Counted from the first letter of the stretch, positions 35,770 to 45,920 are shown. The stretch: 64,000 nt of DNA from Acidobacteriota bacterium (GCA_013289685.1 JABCZL010000022.1:20174-84173); one strand, 5' to 3'. Numbers and translations: made by a program. Notes: generated by a model from the letters alone, not told the origin.

Positions 35770-37398
35770 GTGAAGGCGCAGTGTCTACCGTTCTCCCAAA
35801 TCCCGCACACCACGCGCCTGTTCGCCGACTTCCTGACCTACCAACCTAATATCCAGCCGTTCTATCCGAGGTCGCCTAATTTCAACGAGTGGCTGAAAGA
35901 AGAAGCGGCCAAGATCTCCTACGATTCCTCCCGCCGCGAGCGCGTCGCCGCCATCCTTGAACGCCAGAACAAATCCTGGGACGCCTCGCCGAAAACGCTG
36001 GCCAATCTCGATCGTCTTCGCAAAGGCGCAGCAGCGGTCGTCACCGGACAGCAAGTCGGACTTTTCGGCGGCCCGATGTTCGCTATCTACAAAGCTCTCA
36101 CTGCGGTCAAACTCGCAGAAGAGGCCACCGAGGCGGGAATCGACGCTGTCCCGGTTTTCTGGCTAGCCACTTACGATCATGATCTGGCCGAGGTGAATCA
36201 CGTTTCCATCCCCAGCCCGGACGGCGCTCTGCAGGTACTCACTACGCCGAGTCATGACGTTCCCGGCGCACCCGTCAGCGCTGTGCGCCTGGGCGACGAG
36301 ATCATACCTATTGTCGAGCAGGCCGCCAACCTGCTCGGCGATTCCGAGGCCGCGCAGTTTCTGCGCGACACTTACCGCCCCGGCGAGACTCTGGGCACAG
36401 CCTTCGCCCGGCTCTTTGCCCGTATCTTTGCGGACTGGGGAGTGATTCTGCTCGACGCCTCCGACCCGGAACTTGACCGCGTCGCCGAGCCGATTTATCG
36501 CGCAGCCGTCGAGCGCTCCGCTGAACTCACCGCCACGCTCCTGGCGCGAGGTGAAGCACTGGAGGCGGCCGGCTACCACCAGCAAGTAAAAGTCACTTCG
36601 TCGTCGGTGCTGCTCTTCACCTTGCAGCAAGGTGCCCGCACGCCGATTCATCGGCGCGAGCATGGCGGCACTGTAGAATTTCTGACCGGCTCCGACGCCA
36701 CGGCAGAGAAGCTTTCGCAAGCCGATCTGCTCGCCCGGATCAGTGCGAGTCCAGAACTATTCAGCCCAAACGTTCTGCTGCGCCCCATCGTCGAGGACTA
36801 TCTTTTGCCCACGCTGGCCTACACCGGAGGCGCAGCCGAGACCGCCTACTTCGCGCAGGCCGGAGCGGTGTTCGAAGCGCTTCTCGGCCGCGCGACGCCC
36901 ATTGTCCCGCGTTTTTCGGCCACCGTCGTCGAACCGAAGACCCAGCGCCTGATCGAGCGCCATGGAATTACAGTGCCGGATGTGTTTGCGGGGCCCGAGG
37001 CGTTGCGCCGTCAACTCGCGGAGCGCGGATTACCAGAAGATCTGCAAGCCGCCTTCGACGCCGCAAGGAAATCGCTGGATTCACACTTGTTGAGCGTCAA
37101 AGAGAAGTTGGTGAAGCTCGACCGCACTCTGGTCGATGCCGCGGAGACGGCCCGCTCGAAAATTGAATATCAACTCGAACGTCTCCAATCCCAGGCGGCT
37201 CGAGCAGAAGCGCAAAAAAGCGAACTCGTGACGCGCCATGCTGAAAGTCTGAGTCAGGCGCTCTATCCCGATAAAGGACTGCAGGAGCGCGCCATCGGCG
37301 GCGTCTACTTCCTGGCACGCTACGGCCGCGAATTCCTGCACCAGCTTCACGACGCCATCCAGCCCGACTGCCACGACCACCAGATTCTAGAGTTGTAA
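35770..37398 (+). CDS. bshC: Bacillithiol biosynthesis cysteine-adding enzyme
   Basis: 542 residues, GTG start with AGGAGA eight bases upstream. Conserved blocks: KRRRE-like RRERVAAILERQN near 57, VVTGQQVGLFGGPMFAIYKA near 88-107, the HIGH-like FWLATYDHDLAEVNH near 134, ILLRP-type LLRPIVEDYLLPTLAYTGG near 336, and the C-terminal coiled coil about 430-500 rich in Lys, Glu and Gln. BshC joins cysteine to glucosaminyl-malate in the last step of bacillithiol synthesis. Bacillithiol is known outside Firmicutes, including acidobacteria. BshA and BshB are not in the window. Confidence 0.93.
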   Translation: MKAQCLPFSQIPHTTRLFADFLTYQPNIQPFYPRSPNFNEWLKEEAAKISYDSSRRERVAAILERQNKSWDASPKTLANLDRLRKGAAAVVTGQQVGLFGGPMFAIYKALTAVKLAEEATEAGIDAVPVFWLATYDHDLAEVNHVSIPSPDGALQVLTTPSHDVPGAPVSAVRLGDEIIPIVEQAANLLGDSEAAQFLRDTYRPGETLGTAFARLFARIFADWGVILLDASDPELDRVAEPIYRAAVERSAELTATLLARGEALEAAGYHQQVKVTSSSVLLFTLQQGARTPIHRREHGGTVEFLTGSDATAEKLSQADLLARISASPELFSPNVLLRPIVEDYLLPTLAYTGGAAETAYFAQAGAVFEALLGRATPIVPRFSATVVEPKTQRLIERHGITVPDVFAGPEALRRQLAERGLPEDLQAAFDAARKSLDSHLLSVKEKLVKLDRTLVDAAETARSKIEYQLERLQSQAARAEAQKSELVTRHAESLSQALYPDKGLQERAIGGVYFLARYGREFLHQLHDAIQPDCHDHQILEL

Positions 37399-37422
37399 CC
37401 GCTACGCCGACCGCCGCGAACG

Positions 37423-37959
37423 TCACTTCTGCTTGAGCAACATTTCGATCGCTAATTTCACTTGAGCGTAATTCGCGTCATTCGGCGCGCCGTGCATTTG
37501 TTGGACGATATTGCTGGCGCGTCCAAGGATTACCAGGTACGCGTCGTCCGGCTCCTTGTAGCCAACCAACCTCTTGAGCGCCACTTCGCCTTGAAGGATG
37601 GGAACAAAGTGATCGCGGTTGTTTTCCGGCACGCCCTTTCGCATTCCAGAAATTACCATACCCCGGACAAGCCGCGGAACGTCTTCCAGCACTGGAAGTT
37701 GATAAATCTCAAATGTCGGTCGTGTTCCGAAATCCGCTCGAATCTTGTCGGCCCAGGCGCTCGTCTGGACCTTGGAAGCCTTAGAAAATCCGAAGATGAG
37801 AACGGCCACCTTGCCCGCTGCGGCGTCCGGCAACACTACCTTGTTTCCGGCAAGGCTGTCGCCTTCGGTTCTTGGCATTCCTGACACACCTTGAGCAAGC
37901 GATGAAGACACCAAAGCAAGGCAGCAGCAAAAGCGAAGGATCGCAGTGGAATGTTTCAT
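37423..37959 (-). CDS. Secreted thioredoxin-fold-like (ATP10-like) hypothetical protein
   Basis: 178 residues from ATG 37959 (upstream ATGs also possible). A signal peptide with several cysteines (FCCCLALVSSSLAQG) precedes a domain with KVAVLIFGFSKASKVQ near 51, VEDVPRLVRGMVISGMRKG-like stretch near 90, and HFVPILQG near 119, resembling the peroxiredoxin-like ATP10 family. No CxxC active site is visible. Convergent with bshC. Function uncertain. Confidence 0.55.
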   Translation of the reverse strand: MKHSTAILRFCCCLALVSSSLAQGVSGMPRTEGDSLAGNKVVLPDAAAGKVAVLIFGFSKASKVQTSAWADKIRADFGTRPTFEIYQLPVLEDVPRLVRGMVISGMRKGVPENNRDHFVPILQGEVALKRLVGYKEPDDAYLVILGRASNIVQQMHGAPNDANYAQVKLAIEMLLKQK

Positions 37960-37998
37960 AACCATAACCCCACAGTAATGAATCATCGCTCTTTCGCG

Positions 37999-38628
37999 CT
38001 ACTTGCCCTCGCTGGTTGCCAGATAGGTCCCCAGGCCAATCATGATCGCACCCGTCACCGTTCTTTGCCGCCGGCGGAAGGTTGACGACGATCGAATGCG
38101 TTCTCCCAGCGGGCCAGCCAGCGCGATCACAATCAAATCCGCCGTTGTGTTCATCACCACCGACATTGTTCCCAGCGCAACGAACTGCAGGAAGGAGTGT
38201 CCGCCGCCGCGGTTTACGAACTGCGGAATGAACGAGAGAAAGAACAAGGCGGTCTTGGGATTGAAAACTTCCGTTGCCACACCTTGCCAGAAAGGATTGC
38301 GCGCAGGCCCGTTGAAATCAGCAGCGACATCGGAGTTCTTCCGTGCGTCGAGAATCATCCGCACGCCCAGAAAGCATAGATAAGCCGCGCCAACATATTT
38401 CACCGCAGCGAACGCCATCGCCGACTTAGCCAGCACAATCGAGACGCCCAGCGCCGCCGCGAACACATGCACCATCCCGCCCAGAAACGTGCCGAACGCC
38501 GACAGCACTCCCTCGCGCTTTCCGCCGGCAAGACTGCGGGCAAGCACATATAGCATTCCAGGGCCAGGCGCGATCGCCAGCAGCACGGCCGCCGTCAGAA
38601 AAAGAAGGAAACGCGTGGAATCGAACAT
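37999..38628 (-). CDS. LysE/RhtB family amino-acid exporter
   Basis: 209 residues, normal length. The N terminus AIAPGPGMLYVLARSLAGGKREG (about 17-40) carries the LysE signature APGP, then six hydrophobic helices, with NPKTALFFLSFIPQF near 123 as the second conserved block. Exports amino acids or related metabolites, substrate unknown. The gene is 27 nt downstream of the HAD hydrolase gene and probably shares a transcript. Confidence 0.9.
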   Translation of the reverse strand: MFDSTRFLLFLTAAVLLAIAPGPGMLYVLARSLAGGKREGVLSAFGTFLGGMVHVFAAALGVSIVLAKSAMAFAAVKYVGAAYLCFLGVRMILDARKNSDVAADFNGPARNPFWQGVATEVFNPKTALFFLSFIPQFVNRGGGHSFLQFVALGTMSVVMNTTADLIVIALAGPLGERIRSSSTFRRRQRTVTGAIMIGLGTYLATSEGK

Positions 38629-38655
38629 TACTTCTCACCCCCTCGGTTTCTTAAG

Positions 38656-39330
38656 TTATTGCTTAAGCCAGTCTTCCAGTCCCGCGAGCGATTCCACCCG
38701 CGGATATTCACGCTCGCGGTACGCTCCCGCCACGTCGAACAGCACCGCTTGCATTCCCGCGTTGCGCGCACCGACGTAGTCAATGGAGTACACGTCGCCC
38801 ACGTACAGGCTCTCGGCGGCGTCGGCCTTCATGTCGCGCAGCGCTGCTTCGAAGATCGCCGGATGCGGCTTCTCGTGCCCAACATTGCCGGAATCGGTGA
38901 TGCTGGCAAAGCAGTCCACAATCCCGCAGCGCCGCAGCACGGCGTCGATCTTGCCGTCGGCGTTCGAGATCACCGCAATCGCGTATTCTTGCCGAAGACG
39001 TTCCAGCGCATCGCGCGTGCCCGGCACGATCTGGTCCCAGTTGGCTGAGTTCTGCGTGTTCTCGACCAGTGCATCGCGCACGCCGTGCGAAGCAACGTCC
39101 AGAGCACCCAGTTGCTGCAGCAGGTGCGTGTAAAACGTCCACCAGAAGCTGTGATCGACTTTGCCCGCGATCATGCCCTGATCAAATTCCTGTTTCGTGC
39201 GCCGTTCCAAAGCCTGCCAGGTCGCGAGCGCCGGCTGACGATCCACCGGCAGCGGCGCCAGTATGCGGCCGCGATTGGGAAACAGCAGAGTATTGCCCAC
39301 GTCGAAGAAAATGAAACGGCATTTGGCCAT
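38656..39330 (-). CDS. HAD superfamily hydrolase
   Basis: 224 residues. Motif I FFDVGNTL near 9 (nucleophile Asp), motif II VISNADGK near 116, motif III near 147 (GHEKPHPAIF with Lys), and motif IV YVGDVYSIDYVGA near 173. Alpha-helical cap type, as in phosphoglycolate or pyridoxal phosphatases. Substrate unknown. Two hydrophobic-free termini indicate a cytosolic enzyme. It precedes the LysE gene. Confidence 0.87.
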   Translation of the reverse strand: MAKCRFIFFDVGNTLLFPNRGRILAPLPVDRQPALATWQALERRTKQEFDQGMIAGKVDHSFWWTFYTHLLQQLGALDVASHGVRDALVENTQNSANWDQIVPGTRDALERLRQEYAIAVISNADGKIDAVLRRCGIVDCFASITDSGNVGHEKPHPAIFEAALRDMKADAAESLYVGDVYSIDYVGARNAGMQAVLFDVAGAYREREYPRVESLAGLEDWLKQ

Positions 39331-39515
39331 GATTTATGTTAACTAACGCTCCTATTAACCAACGCTCCATATTACCCAAGGCACCGTCATCCAGTGCGCC
39401 TCTTGACCAGAAGGTTGCTCCGCTTGGCCAGAGCCGTGAACCGCACTGGGAAAAGATGTAATATCCAATACTCAGGCTCGGCCTGACCGTCGGTGTTCGG
39501 GCCCCTTTTCAAGCT

Positions 39516-39866
39516 ATGGCGATACCTGCTGCAGTGTCGTTGGTCGCTGGCTTCACCCGCACCACGCGGGCTGCACTCACGCTGTATCCGGCGGCGCGGG
39601 CGGGCGCGGCCGTGCTCTTCGGTGTGGCCGTGGCGGCGCTTTACCGCGGGTCGCGCGAGGACGTTTACAACATTCTCTGGGCGGTGGTATTCGGCTTCGC
39701 TACCTTGAATATTCTCAGTCTGGCGGCGCGGCGCCTGGAGCCGACCCGCCGCGGCCTGAGCTTTGGGGAACTGATGGCCGTGATGGTGGTGCTGCTGTCG
39801 GTCTTCCTGTTGGGCTGGGAAATGCTCACCCTGTTCCACGTCTTCCCCATCAAGCTAAAGCACTGA
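39516..39866 (+). CDS. Small three-helix membrane protein
   Basis: 116 residues, ATG at 39516. Hydrophobic helices at about 30-42, 50-66 and 84-105, with an Arg/Pro-rich loop between the second and third. Not recognised. Base composition and position fit a real gene, while an opposite-strand frame at 39387-39839 is basic and low-complexity and is treated as a shadow. No SD is obvious. Confidence 0.6.
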   Translation: MAIPAAVSLVAGFTRTTRAALTLYPAARAGAAVLFGVAVAALYRGSREDVYNILWAVVFGFATLNILSLAARRLEPTRRGLSFGELMAVMVVLLSVFLLGWEMLTLFHVFPIKLKH

Positions 39867-39942
39867 AAACGCAGGGCGAAAGTTTTCCACAGTGTTCCTG
39901 CAGGAACGTTTGTACGTACATTCATCATGCTCAAATCTGGCG

Positions 39943-39994
39943 AGTAGCGCCGGCATCTTGCCGGCTGTCGCGAGGGCATCCCTGCCCTCGCAGC
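39943..39994. repeat. REP-like element, single-armed GTAGCGCCGGC type
   Basis: Starts AGTAGCGCCGGC and holds two hairpins: GCCGGCA-TCT-TGCCGGC (39949-39965) and CGAGGGCA-TCCC-TGCCCTCG (39971-39990). Nearly the same sequence occurs at 47532-47580. Confidence 0.85.
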
Positions 39995-40068
39995 CTGAAG
40001 CAACCCCCACAACTGCCGGGATCGCGGCGCTACTTCGTAAGCTCCCTTTTGCGGTATGATTCGATTAC

Positions 40069-40377
40069 ATGGCGAAGCAGCCCCCTAATTTCGAAGTGAC
40101 CTGCCCGTGCTGCAGCGCGTTGCTGAAGATCGACGTGGAGACTCGCGCCGTCATCGCCCACACCGCGGCGGTAAAGCCCAAGACCTTCAGCGACATGGAG
40201 GCTGCGGTCAAATCCATGCGGGAGCACGACAGCCGCCGCGAGTCGATCTTCCAGCAGTCGGTCGAAGCCCAGAAGAACGCCTCATCGCTCCTGGAGAAAA
40301 AGTTTCAGGAGGCGATTAAGAAGGCGAAAGAGACTCCCGACACCGGCAAGCCGATTCGGGATTTTGATCTAGACTGA
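40069..40377 (+). CDS. Small protein with CxxC zinc-finger-like motif
   Basis: 102 residues. FEVTCPCCSALLKIDVETR near 9-27 has a CPCC cysteine cluster that could bind one metal with later residues. The rest is charged and helical (about 38-92), likely a coiled coil. Not recognised beyond that. It starts close after a REP element and precedes the glycerophosphodiester phosphodiesterase gene by 37 nt, likely in one transcript. Confidence 0.7.
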   Translation: MAKQPPNFEVTCPCCSALLKIDVETRAVIAHTAAVKPKTFSDMEAAVKSMREHDSRRESIFQQSVEAQKNASSLLEKKFQEAIKKAKETPDTGKPIRDFDLD

Positions 40378-40414
40378 TTCGCACCCGCTGATTTGCAGCC
40401 TGACTTGCCCGAAT

Positions 40415-41068
40415 ATGAGCCGTCCTCTCCTTCTTGGCCACAGGGGCGCCCGCGCCCTCAAGTCGATTCCGGAAAACACGATCGCCTCGTTCGACCAGGC
40501 GTTGGCCGACGGCTGCGATGGTTTCGAATTCGATGTGCGCCGCACGGCCGATGAAGAGGCGGTGGTCTGTCATGACCCGAAGGCCGCCGGATTTGAGATT
40601 TCCCGCGCAACCGCGAAGCAGGTTTCACAGCTGCCTCGGCTGCGCGATGTTCTTCAGCGCTACCGCGATTCGTTTCTGGACATTGAGTTGAAGGTGAAGG
40701 GCCTGGAGAGAATCACGCTCGATCTGTTCCTCCGGCACAAGCCGCGCCGGGGATTCGTGGTTTCATCCTTCCAGCCCGGAGCGCTGAAGTCCGTGAATGC
40801 GCTGGATGCAACGATTCCACTCGGCCTGATTTGTGAGTCCAAGACCCAACTCCGCCTCTGGAACGAGCTTCCGGTCGAGTATGTGATTCCACAGCAGGAA
40901 CTGGTCGAGTCCGATCTTGTCCGAAAAATAAAAGGAGCGGGAAAGAAAATTCTGGTCTGGACGGTGAACGATCCCGCGGACATGAAGCGCTTCGCAGAGT
41001 ATGGCGTCGACGGCATCATCTCCGACGATACAAGCCTTCTTTGTCGTACGCTGGCCGCTCAGATGTGA
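40415..41068 (+). CDS. Glycerophosphodiester phosphodiesterase (GDPD)
   Basis: 217 residues, short cytosolic form. HRGAR near 9-13, PENTIASFDQAL near 19, the metal ligands FEFDVRR near 38, CHDPK near 52, and DIELKVKG near 86 define the fold. It hydrolyses glycerophosphodiesters to glycerol-3-phosphate and an alcohol. No signal peptide. A glpD gene lies about 8 kb downstream. It overlaps the frame of the next gene only if the latter used an early start, which was rejected. Confidence 0.9.
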   Translation: MSRPLLLGHRGARALKSIPENTIASFDQALADGCDGFEFDVRRTADEEAVVCHDPKAAGFEISRATAKQVSQLPRLRDVLQRYRDSFLDIELKVKGLERITLDLFLRHKPRRGFVVSSFQPGALKSVNALDATIPLGLICESKTQLRLWNELPVEYVIPQQELVESDLVRKIKGAGKKILVWTVNDPADMKRFAEYGVDGIISDDTSLLCRTLAAQM

Positions 41069-41148
41069 TCCCAGCAAGGGACGCTTCAGCTTGGGGATGG
41101 CGGCGTGTTACTGTGTCGCAGCGACAACACGCCTTATCCAGTCGGAAA

Positions 41149-41937
41149 ATGTTTGCTCGGATAACCACTGCGCTGCTGTTACTTTTCTTCGCCGGAGTGG
41201 CGCCACTACATGGGCAGAATCAACCCGCCAGTGTGGATGCGGGACCAATTTCAACGGACCGGCCGGCAGTGACGGATTCCAGTGTCGTCGTCCCGGCTGG
41301 CAGCCTGCAGGCGGAAAATGGGTTTCTTGAAACTCGCTATCAAGGGCAGAGTGTGTTGGACGGTCCAGAGACACTGGTGCGATTTGGCGTTGCCAAGCGG
41401 ACCGAGCTGCGTTTGACGCTTCCAGACTACTTTCGCAACCTGAACACTGGCAGCTCCGGCTCGGGATTCGGCGACCTTGCCATCGGACTAAAACAGCAGC
41501 TCGGTCCCACGCCTGGGGGATTCGACGTGTCCGCGGTCCTGTTCCTCAGTTTCCCGACCGGCGCCGACGGCATTTCCAGCGGCGGCTACGATCCGGGATT
41601 GCAGGTGCCGTGGTCGCGCGCCCTGTCCGCCAACTGGACCGCGGCCGGAATGTTTTCCGTGTACTGGCCAACCCACGGGCGCTCGCGAAATGTGACTGGC
41701 GAGGGCACGTTCCTGTTCGATCGCCAATTGACTGCGCCCTGGGATGCGTTTGTCGAGTACGCGGGCGACTTTCCGGAAATGGGTGGGCCGCGGCACTTGC
41801 TGCATTTTGGAACCGCCTTGAAGATCGCCAAGCGGCATCAGCTGGACTTCCATGTCGGTGTGGGACTGTCGTCGGCCGCGGTGGATCATTTCATCGGAAT
41901 CGGATATTCGTTCCGCATTCAGGCGATCCACCACTAG
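41149..41937 (+). CDS. Outer-membrane transporter (phenol-MetA-like barrel family)
   Basis: 262 residues from ATG 41149. Signal peptide at 1-22 (ending PLHGQ). STDRPAVTDSSVVVPAGSLQAENGF (about 32-56), RTELRLTLPDYF near 85, FGDLAIGLKQQLG near 104 and the C-terminal aromatic SFRIQAIHH belong to the family of small barrels with the PF13557-like architecture. It probably moves small hydrophobic compounds across the outer membrane; substrate not inferable. Followed by a shared terminator hairpin. Confidence 0.75.
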   Translation: MFARITTALLLLFFAGVAPLHGQNQPASVDAGPISTDRPAVTDSSVVVPAGSLQAENGFLETRYQGQSVLDGPETLVRFGVAKRTELRLTLPDYFRNLNTGSSGSGFGDLAIGLKQQLGPTPGGFDVSAVLFLSFPTGADGISSGGYDPGLQVPWSRALSANWTAAGMFSVYWPTHGRSRNVTGEGTFLFDRQLTAPWDAFVEYAGDFPEMGGPRHLLHFGTALKIAKRHQLDFHVGVGLSSAAVDHFIGIGYSFRIQAIHH

Positions 41938-41999
41938 CGATCACGCTCCTCGACGGGGGTGCTCGGTCTACGGCGGCCCTCGGAATGCCGTTTTCTCCT

Positions 42000-42035
42000 G
42001 ACAAAAGAAAAGCACCCACCGCGCGGCGGGTGCTT
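42000..42035 (-). terminator. Intrinsic terminator for the S9 peptidase gene
   Basis: Stem AAGCACCC/GGGTGCTT (42010-42017 and 42028-42035) with an inner CC/GG pair and a GCGC loop. On the minus strand it is followed by TTTCTTTTG, so it terminates the peptidase gene, 23 nt beyond its stop. On the plus strand no T tract follows. Confidence 0.85.
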
Positions 42036-42057
42036 CATTCCAAACAACGAGCCGGCC

Positions 42058-44757
42058 TTACGGTAGGAGTTCCTGGGTCAAGACCGCGCCGCCCATCGAC
42101 GCCAGCACTGCGGATTCCTTGACCGCTTTGTGCGAATCCCGGGCGACCCAGACCGTTTCCTTGTCGTCGCCGCCATCAGCCGAAGTGATATCCACGACGA
42201 AGGCATCAAAAGTGCCGGCCGGTACGGTTACTTTGTCGACGCCGGAAACCTTCAGCTGCATCAGCTTCACTTTTTGTTTTTCGACATCAAAGTTCCGGAA
42301 CGTTGTGGTGTAGCCCTCGGCCAGCGGCAGGCACGAGATGGACTGTTTTGCGCCGGCCGCGTCTGCGAACAGCGGTCCACCCAGATCGACTGAGATGGGC
42401 TTGTCCTGTCCATTCATGTTCATGTTGCCGACCGCCTTGTCGCCGGCGAAGTTCAGGTCGATCGCCACCGGTCCCTGTTTCAGGTTGAGCTTGCGCGAGA
42501 TCAACGTCCCCTTCTCCAGAATGGATACGACGGTCACGGCGCCCTGGGGTGTGTCCATCACGTCGGTTGCGGTCCACGCGCCAGCGTCCTCTGCGATGGT
42601 GGTCGCGACGCTGAGTGATATTTTCTGGGCTCCCATCTCGATCTTCGCTTGATATTTGTACGCGCCCGGTTGCAGGTCCATGGCGAGCTTGGGGACGCCG
42701 ACCGAACCCGCGTCCACTTTCTTGGCCAGGACGACGGTTTTGGGATCGACCGTGACCTCCTTCAAGCGTGCCACCACTTCGGGCGTTCCGCCGTCCTGGA
42801 AGCGCCCACCCAGATATCCGGCGAAGAATTTCTCGGTGGCCATCACCGAGGCCATGTTGTTTACCGGACGAGCAAAGCCGTGGCCTTCGTCGGGAATCAG
42901 CAGGTATTCCACGGGGAAGCCGCGGTCACGCAGCGCGATCACAATCTGTTCCGACTCGGCGTGGTTCACCCTGGGATCGTTGGCGCCCTGCGCAATCATC
43001 AGCGGCGTCTTGATTTTGCCGGCGGAGGTGAGCGGAGAGCGCTCGACCAGCAGCGCTTTCCCTTCCGGCGTGGTGGGATCGCCGATGCGCTGGTAGAACA
43101 TGGTGCGAATGGATTCCCAGTAGGGCGGAATCGATCCCATGAGCGTGATCAGGTTCGACGGACCAAACAGTTCCACCGCCGCGGCGTATAGATCGGGAGT
43201 GAAGGTCACGCCCGCCAGCGTTGCGTATCCGCCGTAGGAGCCGCCGAAGATGCCCACGCGCTTTGGATCGGCAATGCCCGCGTCGACCAGGTACTTCACG
43301 CCCCAGGTGACGTCGTCCTGCATCTTGCGGCCCCATTCCTTGTTGCCGGCATCGAGGAACTTCTTGCCGTATCCGGTAGAGCCGCGGAAGTTCATGCTGA
43401 GCACGGCGTAACCGCGGTTGGCAAAGAACTGGGCGTACCCGTTGTAGCCCCAGTTGTCGCGGCCCCAGGGCCCACCGTGCGGAAACATGATGGTGGGCAG
43501 GTTCTTGCCGGGGATGCCTTTGGGCAGAGTCAGATAGGCTGGGATGTCGAGCCCGTCCGACGATTTGTAATGCACCGGCGTCATTTCCGCGAGCGATTCG
43601 CGGGGCAGTTTCTCCCGGACTTTATACTGCAGCGCGAGTTTGTGGGCCTTGCGGTCGAACAGGTAGGTCTCACCCGGCTCGGTATCACTCGAGGCGCTGA
43701 CCAGCCAGACCCGCTCGTCCAGTGTGGAGGAACCGCGGCTGATTTCCTTGCCGGGCAGCTTGATGCCGAGCCACTTGAAATCCGCCTCAAAGCTCTTGTC
43801 CCTGAAATAGCGGCGCTGACGATCGTCCGTGTAGGTGGTCATCGCCAGTTGGTCGGTCGCTTCCGAGAAAACGGCTCCGCCGAAATCCACCTTCTTGAGC
43901 GGATCGGATTCCACCATCTCTGTCTTCCCAGTTTCCGGATCGAACAGCACCAGGGCGCTCAGGTCCATGTCGGCGCCTTTGTTGGTTTCCATGTAGGCCC
44001 GCTTGCCGTCTTTCTGGAAACGAACGGTGTTGCAAGACTCAAAAACGTTGCAGGAATAAATCTTGGTGAACTTGTCGGAATCGACGCGCAGAATTTCCGT
44101 GTCGCCGTTCTCGGCGGACCGGGCGGCCAGACGCAGGTTGCCCTGAAGATCGAAGTCCCAGCCGGTGATGCGCTCGGTGTTCTTGCGCACCAATGTCTTT
44201 TCGCCGGTGGACAGTTTCAGTTTGTATAGGTCGTGCCAGGCCTTGTCGCGGTCGTTCAAACCGATATAGATCGCGTCCGGATCATTCTTGGGCACATCCA
44301 CCAACATCACGCGGATGCCCTTGAGCCCGGTCAGATCGCGGGAAGCGGGAGCATCCGCCCCTGCGGTCGCCTTGGCCGCCGGGTCGACGGCATAGACGTT
44401 GTAATTTTCATCGCCGTCGTTGTCTTTCACGTACAGAATAAATTTGCTATCGCGGCTCCAGAAATAGCCGGGGATCGGACGCTTGATTTCCGCAGTGAGC
44501 AGCCGCGCCGCGCTGAAGGGTTCGTCCACGCCCTTGACGTAGATGTTGCGCGTGTCTTTCCAGGGCTTTTGAAACGCCAGATACTTTCCGTCGGGGGAAA
44601 GTTGTGCCGCCGCGATCTCGGGATTGCCGAAGATCAGCTCACGGTCGATCAGCGGCGGCAAGCCGGCGGAAGAAGTTTTTTTGTCTTGAGTATTCTGCGC
44701 GGCGAGCGAGGAGAGGGCGAGCACCAGACACAAGAGGCCCTTGAGCAGGTTTTTCAT
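42058..44757 (-). CDS. S9 family peptidase (prolyl-oligopeptidase type) with extra C-terminal domain
   Basis: 899 residues from ATG 44757, with a signal peptide (1-20, ending AQ). A seven-bladed propeller occupies about 40-405; the alpha/beta hydrolase follows. Serine nucleophile is in [13 protein letters not shown] near 506, aspartate in QGANDPR near 595, histidine in DEGHGFARP near 630. Residues about 675-899 form an extra region unlike standard S9 proteins. Its end ([15 protein letters not shown] near 853, then [18 protein letters not shown]) looks like a DUF3108-type beta domain. It probably acts as a periplasmic peptidase on short peptides. It is followed by a terminator. Confidence 0.9.
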   Translation of the reverse strand: MKNLLKGLLCLVLALSSLAAQNTQDKKTSSAGLPPLIDRELIFGNPEIAAAQLSPDGKYLAFQKPWKDTRNIYVKGVDEPFSAARLLTAEIKRPIPGYFWSRDSKFILYVKDNDGDENYNVYAVDPAAKATAGADAPASRDLTGLKGIRVMLVDVPKNDPDAIYIGLNDRDKAWHDLYKLKLSTGEKTLVRKNTERITGWDFDLQGNLRLAARSAENGDTEILRVDSDKFTKIYSCNVFESCNTVRFQKDGKRAYMETNKGADMDLSALVLFDPETGKTEMVESDPLKKVDFGGAVFSEATDQLAMTTYTDDRQRRYFRDKSFEADFKWLGIKLPGKEISRGSSTLDERVWLVSASSDTEPGETYLFDRKAHKLALQYKVREKLPRESLAEMTPVHYKSSDGLDIPAYLTLPKGIPGKNLPTIMFPHGGPWGRDNWGYNGYAQFFANRGYAVLSMNFRGSTGYGKKFLDAGNKEWGRKMQDDVTWGVKYLVDAGIADPKRVGIFGGSYGGYATLAGVTFTPDLYAAAVELFGPSNLITLMGSIPPYWESIRTMFYQRIGDPTTPEGKALLVERSPLTSAGKIKTPLMIAQGANDPRVNHAESEQIVIALRDRGFPVEYLLIPDEGHGFARPVNNMASVMATEKFFAGYLGGRFQDGGTPEVVARLKEVTVDPKTVVLAKKVDAGSVGVPKLAMDLQPGAYKYQAKIEMGAQKISLSVATTIAEDAGAWTATDVMDTPQGAVTVVSILEKGTLISRKLNLKQGPVAIDLNFAGDKAVGNMNMNGQDKPISVDLGGPLFADAAGAKQSISCLPLAEGYTTTFRNFDVEKQKVKLMQLKVSGVDKVTVPAGTFDAFVVDITSADGGDDKETVWVARDSHKAVKESAVLASMGGAVLTQELLP

Positions 44758-44996
44758 GGCAGCAAATTCCTTTCTGCTTTTGCAACACAGTCTTCGTAAC
44801 GGCGAGCCCATTTCGCACAGATTCTACCAGTATGTTTTGTTGGGCGTGAGATCGAGACTCCGCAGAGGGCTTCGCCGGAGATTTGTGGAGGTGAGTTCCA
44901 GCATCGCCCCCAAAAAACTTTTCCGCGCCGCAATCCGATTCCATCCTGCTCCCGTACTTCACCCAGAGCGGTTCCCAACCCGCCTGTGGAGGAAGC

Positions 44997-45833
44997 ATGA
45001 AAATCTCAATCTGCCGGCCGCTGCTGTTGGCCGTCGTTGCCGTAATCGCCACCGCCGCATCCGCACAAACTAAGCCCAATCAGACTTTGGGGTATGGAAT
45101 CGGAGAAGTCCTTACCTTTACGTACACCCAGAATTTCGATTGCGTCGACCAACCCAACAGCGATCTCAACTTCAATGGCATTCCGGCCGCGCAGGATCCG
45201 GGCGAAATGCAGATTCCGATCTGCCAGGTCGGCACCCAGCCCACGATCAATCCGCCAGGACAGAAGGGGAATCCCGCGATCACCACCGAGCCCATTTACG
45301 TGCTGGTCCCGATGTTCTCGACGGACAACGATCAGAAGCCGGACGACGCCATCTCGTGCTCCAAGGTAGTGCCGGGCACCCTCTGCGGCCGCAAGCTGGG
45401 CAGCGCTTTGATCAGCCTGTTTGGCGCTCTGCCGGAGGCCTTCAAAGCAAAACCGGCGGTCTATACCCAGTGCCCGGAGCCGGGCGCGGCTCCTGGGACT
45501 TGTACCATGCACGCCTCCAGGCTTGACCTTGCTCCCGTGCTCTCCGAGTTGAAAATCATCAGCGGCCCGCCGACCGCCAACATTTTCGTTCCCACTCCGA
45601 ATCACAGTCATGTTCTGATCAATCCGGACGTTAACTTTCCGGCAGTCTGGTGGCAGGTGATTCCCGTGCTGGTGTTGAAGGAGAGCGATTGGCCCACGGA
45701 GGACGCCAGCAGCGGCCTCACTTCTTTCGCGGCGATTGAATCGGCGCTCAAGGCAGGCGACGCCGTGCAAGCGCCTTCGAATTTCTTTCTCTTCTTCAGT
45801 TCACACGCGCCGAGTCATCACCACATGCAGTAG
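44997..45833 (+). CDS. Secreted hypothetical protein
   Basis: 278 residues, ATG with GGAGG seven bases upstream. Signal peptide at 1-23 (ending SAQ). Six cysteines (for example VDQPNSD after C49, QIPICQVG near 75, ISCSKVV near 120, TLCGRKL near 130, TQCPEPG near 158, GTCTMHA near 168) suggest disulfides in the periplasm. NHSHVLIN near 202 and the terminal SHHHMQ give several histidines. Not recognised. Followed by an intrinsic terminator. Confidence 0.65.
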   Translation: MKISICRPLLLAVVAVIATAASAQTKPNQTLGYGIGEVLTFTYTQNFDCVDQPNSDLNFNGIPAAQDPGEMQIPICQVGTQPTINPPGQKGNPAITTEPIYVLVPMFSTDNDQKPDDAISCSKVVPGTLCGRKLGSALISLFGALPEAFKAKPAVYTQCPEPGAAPGTCTMHASRLDLAPVLSELKIISGPPTANIFVPTPNHSHVLINPDVNFPAVWWQVIPVLVLKESDWPTEDASSGLTSFAAIESALKAGDAVQAPSNFFLFFSSHAPSHHHMQ

Positions 45834-45867
45834 CGTGACCTCTCTGCCGAGCAGGCCGCGAACGGAA

Positions 45868-45905
45868 CAGGCCCGACATTTCAGTCGGGCCTGCTTTGTA
45901 TTTTG
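45868..45905 (+). terminator. Intrinsic terminator
   Basis: Perfect 10-bp stem CAGGCCCGAC/GTCGGGCCTG (45868-45877 and 45884-45893) with loop ATTTCA, then CTTTGTATTTTG. It follows the secreted protein gene at 45833. Confidence 0.88.
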
Positions 45906-45920
45906 AGTTGAACGGAGTTC

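Noticed and set aside
39387..39839. 150-residue minus-strand frame
   Set aside because: Basic, low-complexity product opposite a better membrane-protein gene; treated as a shadow.
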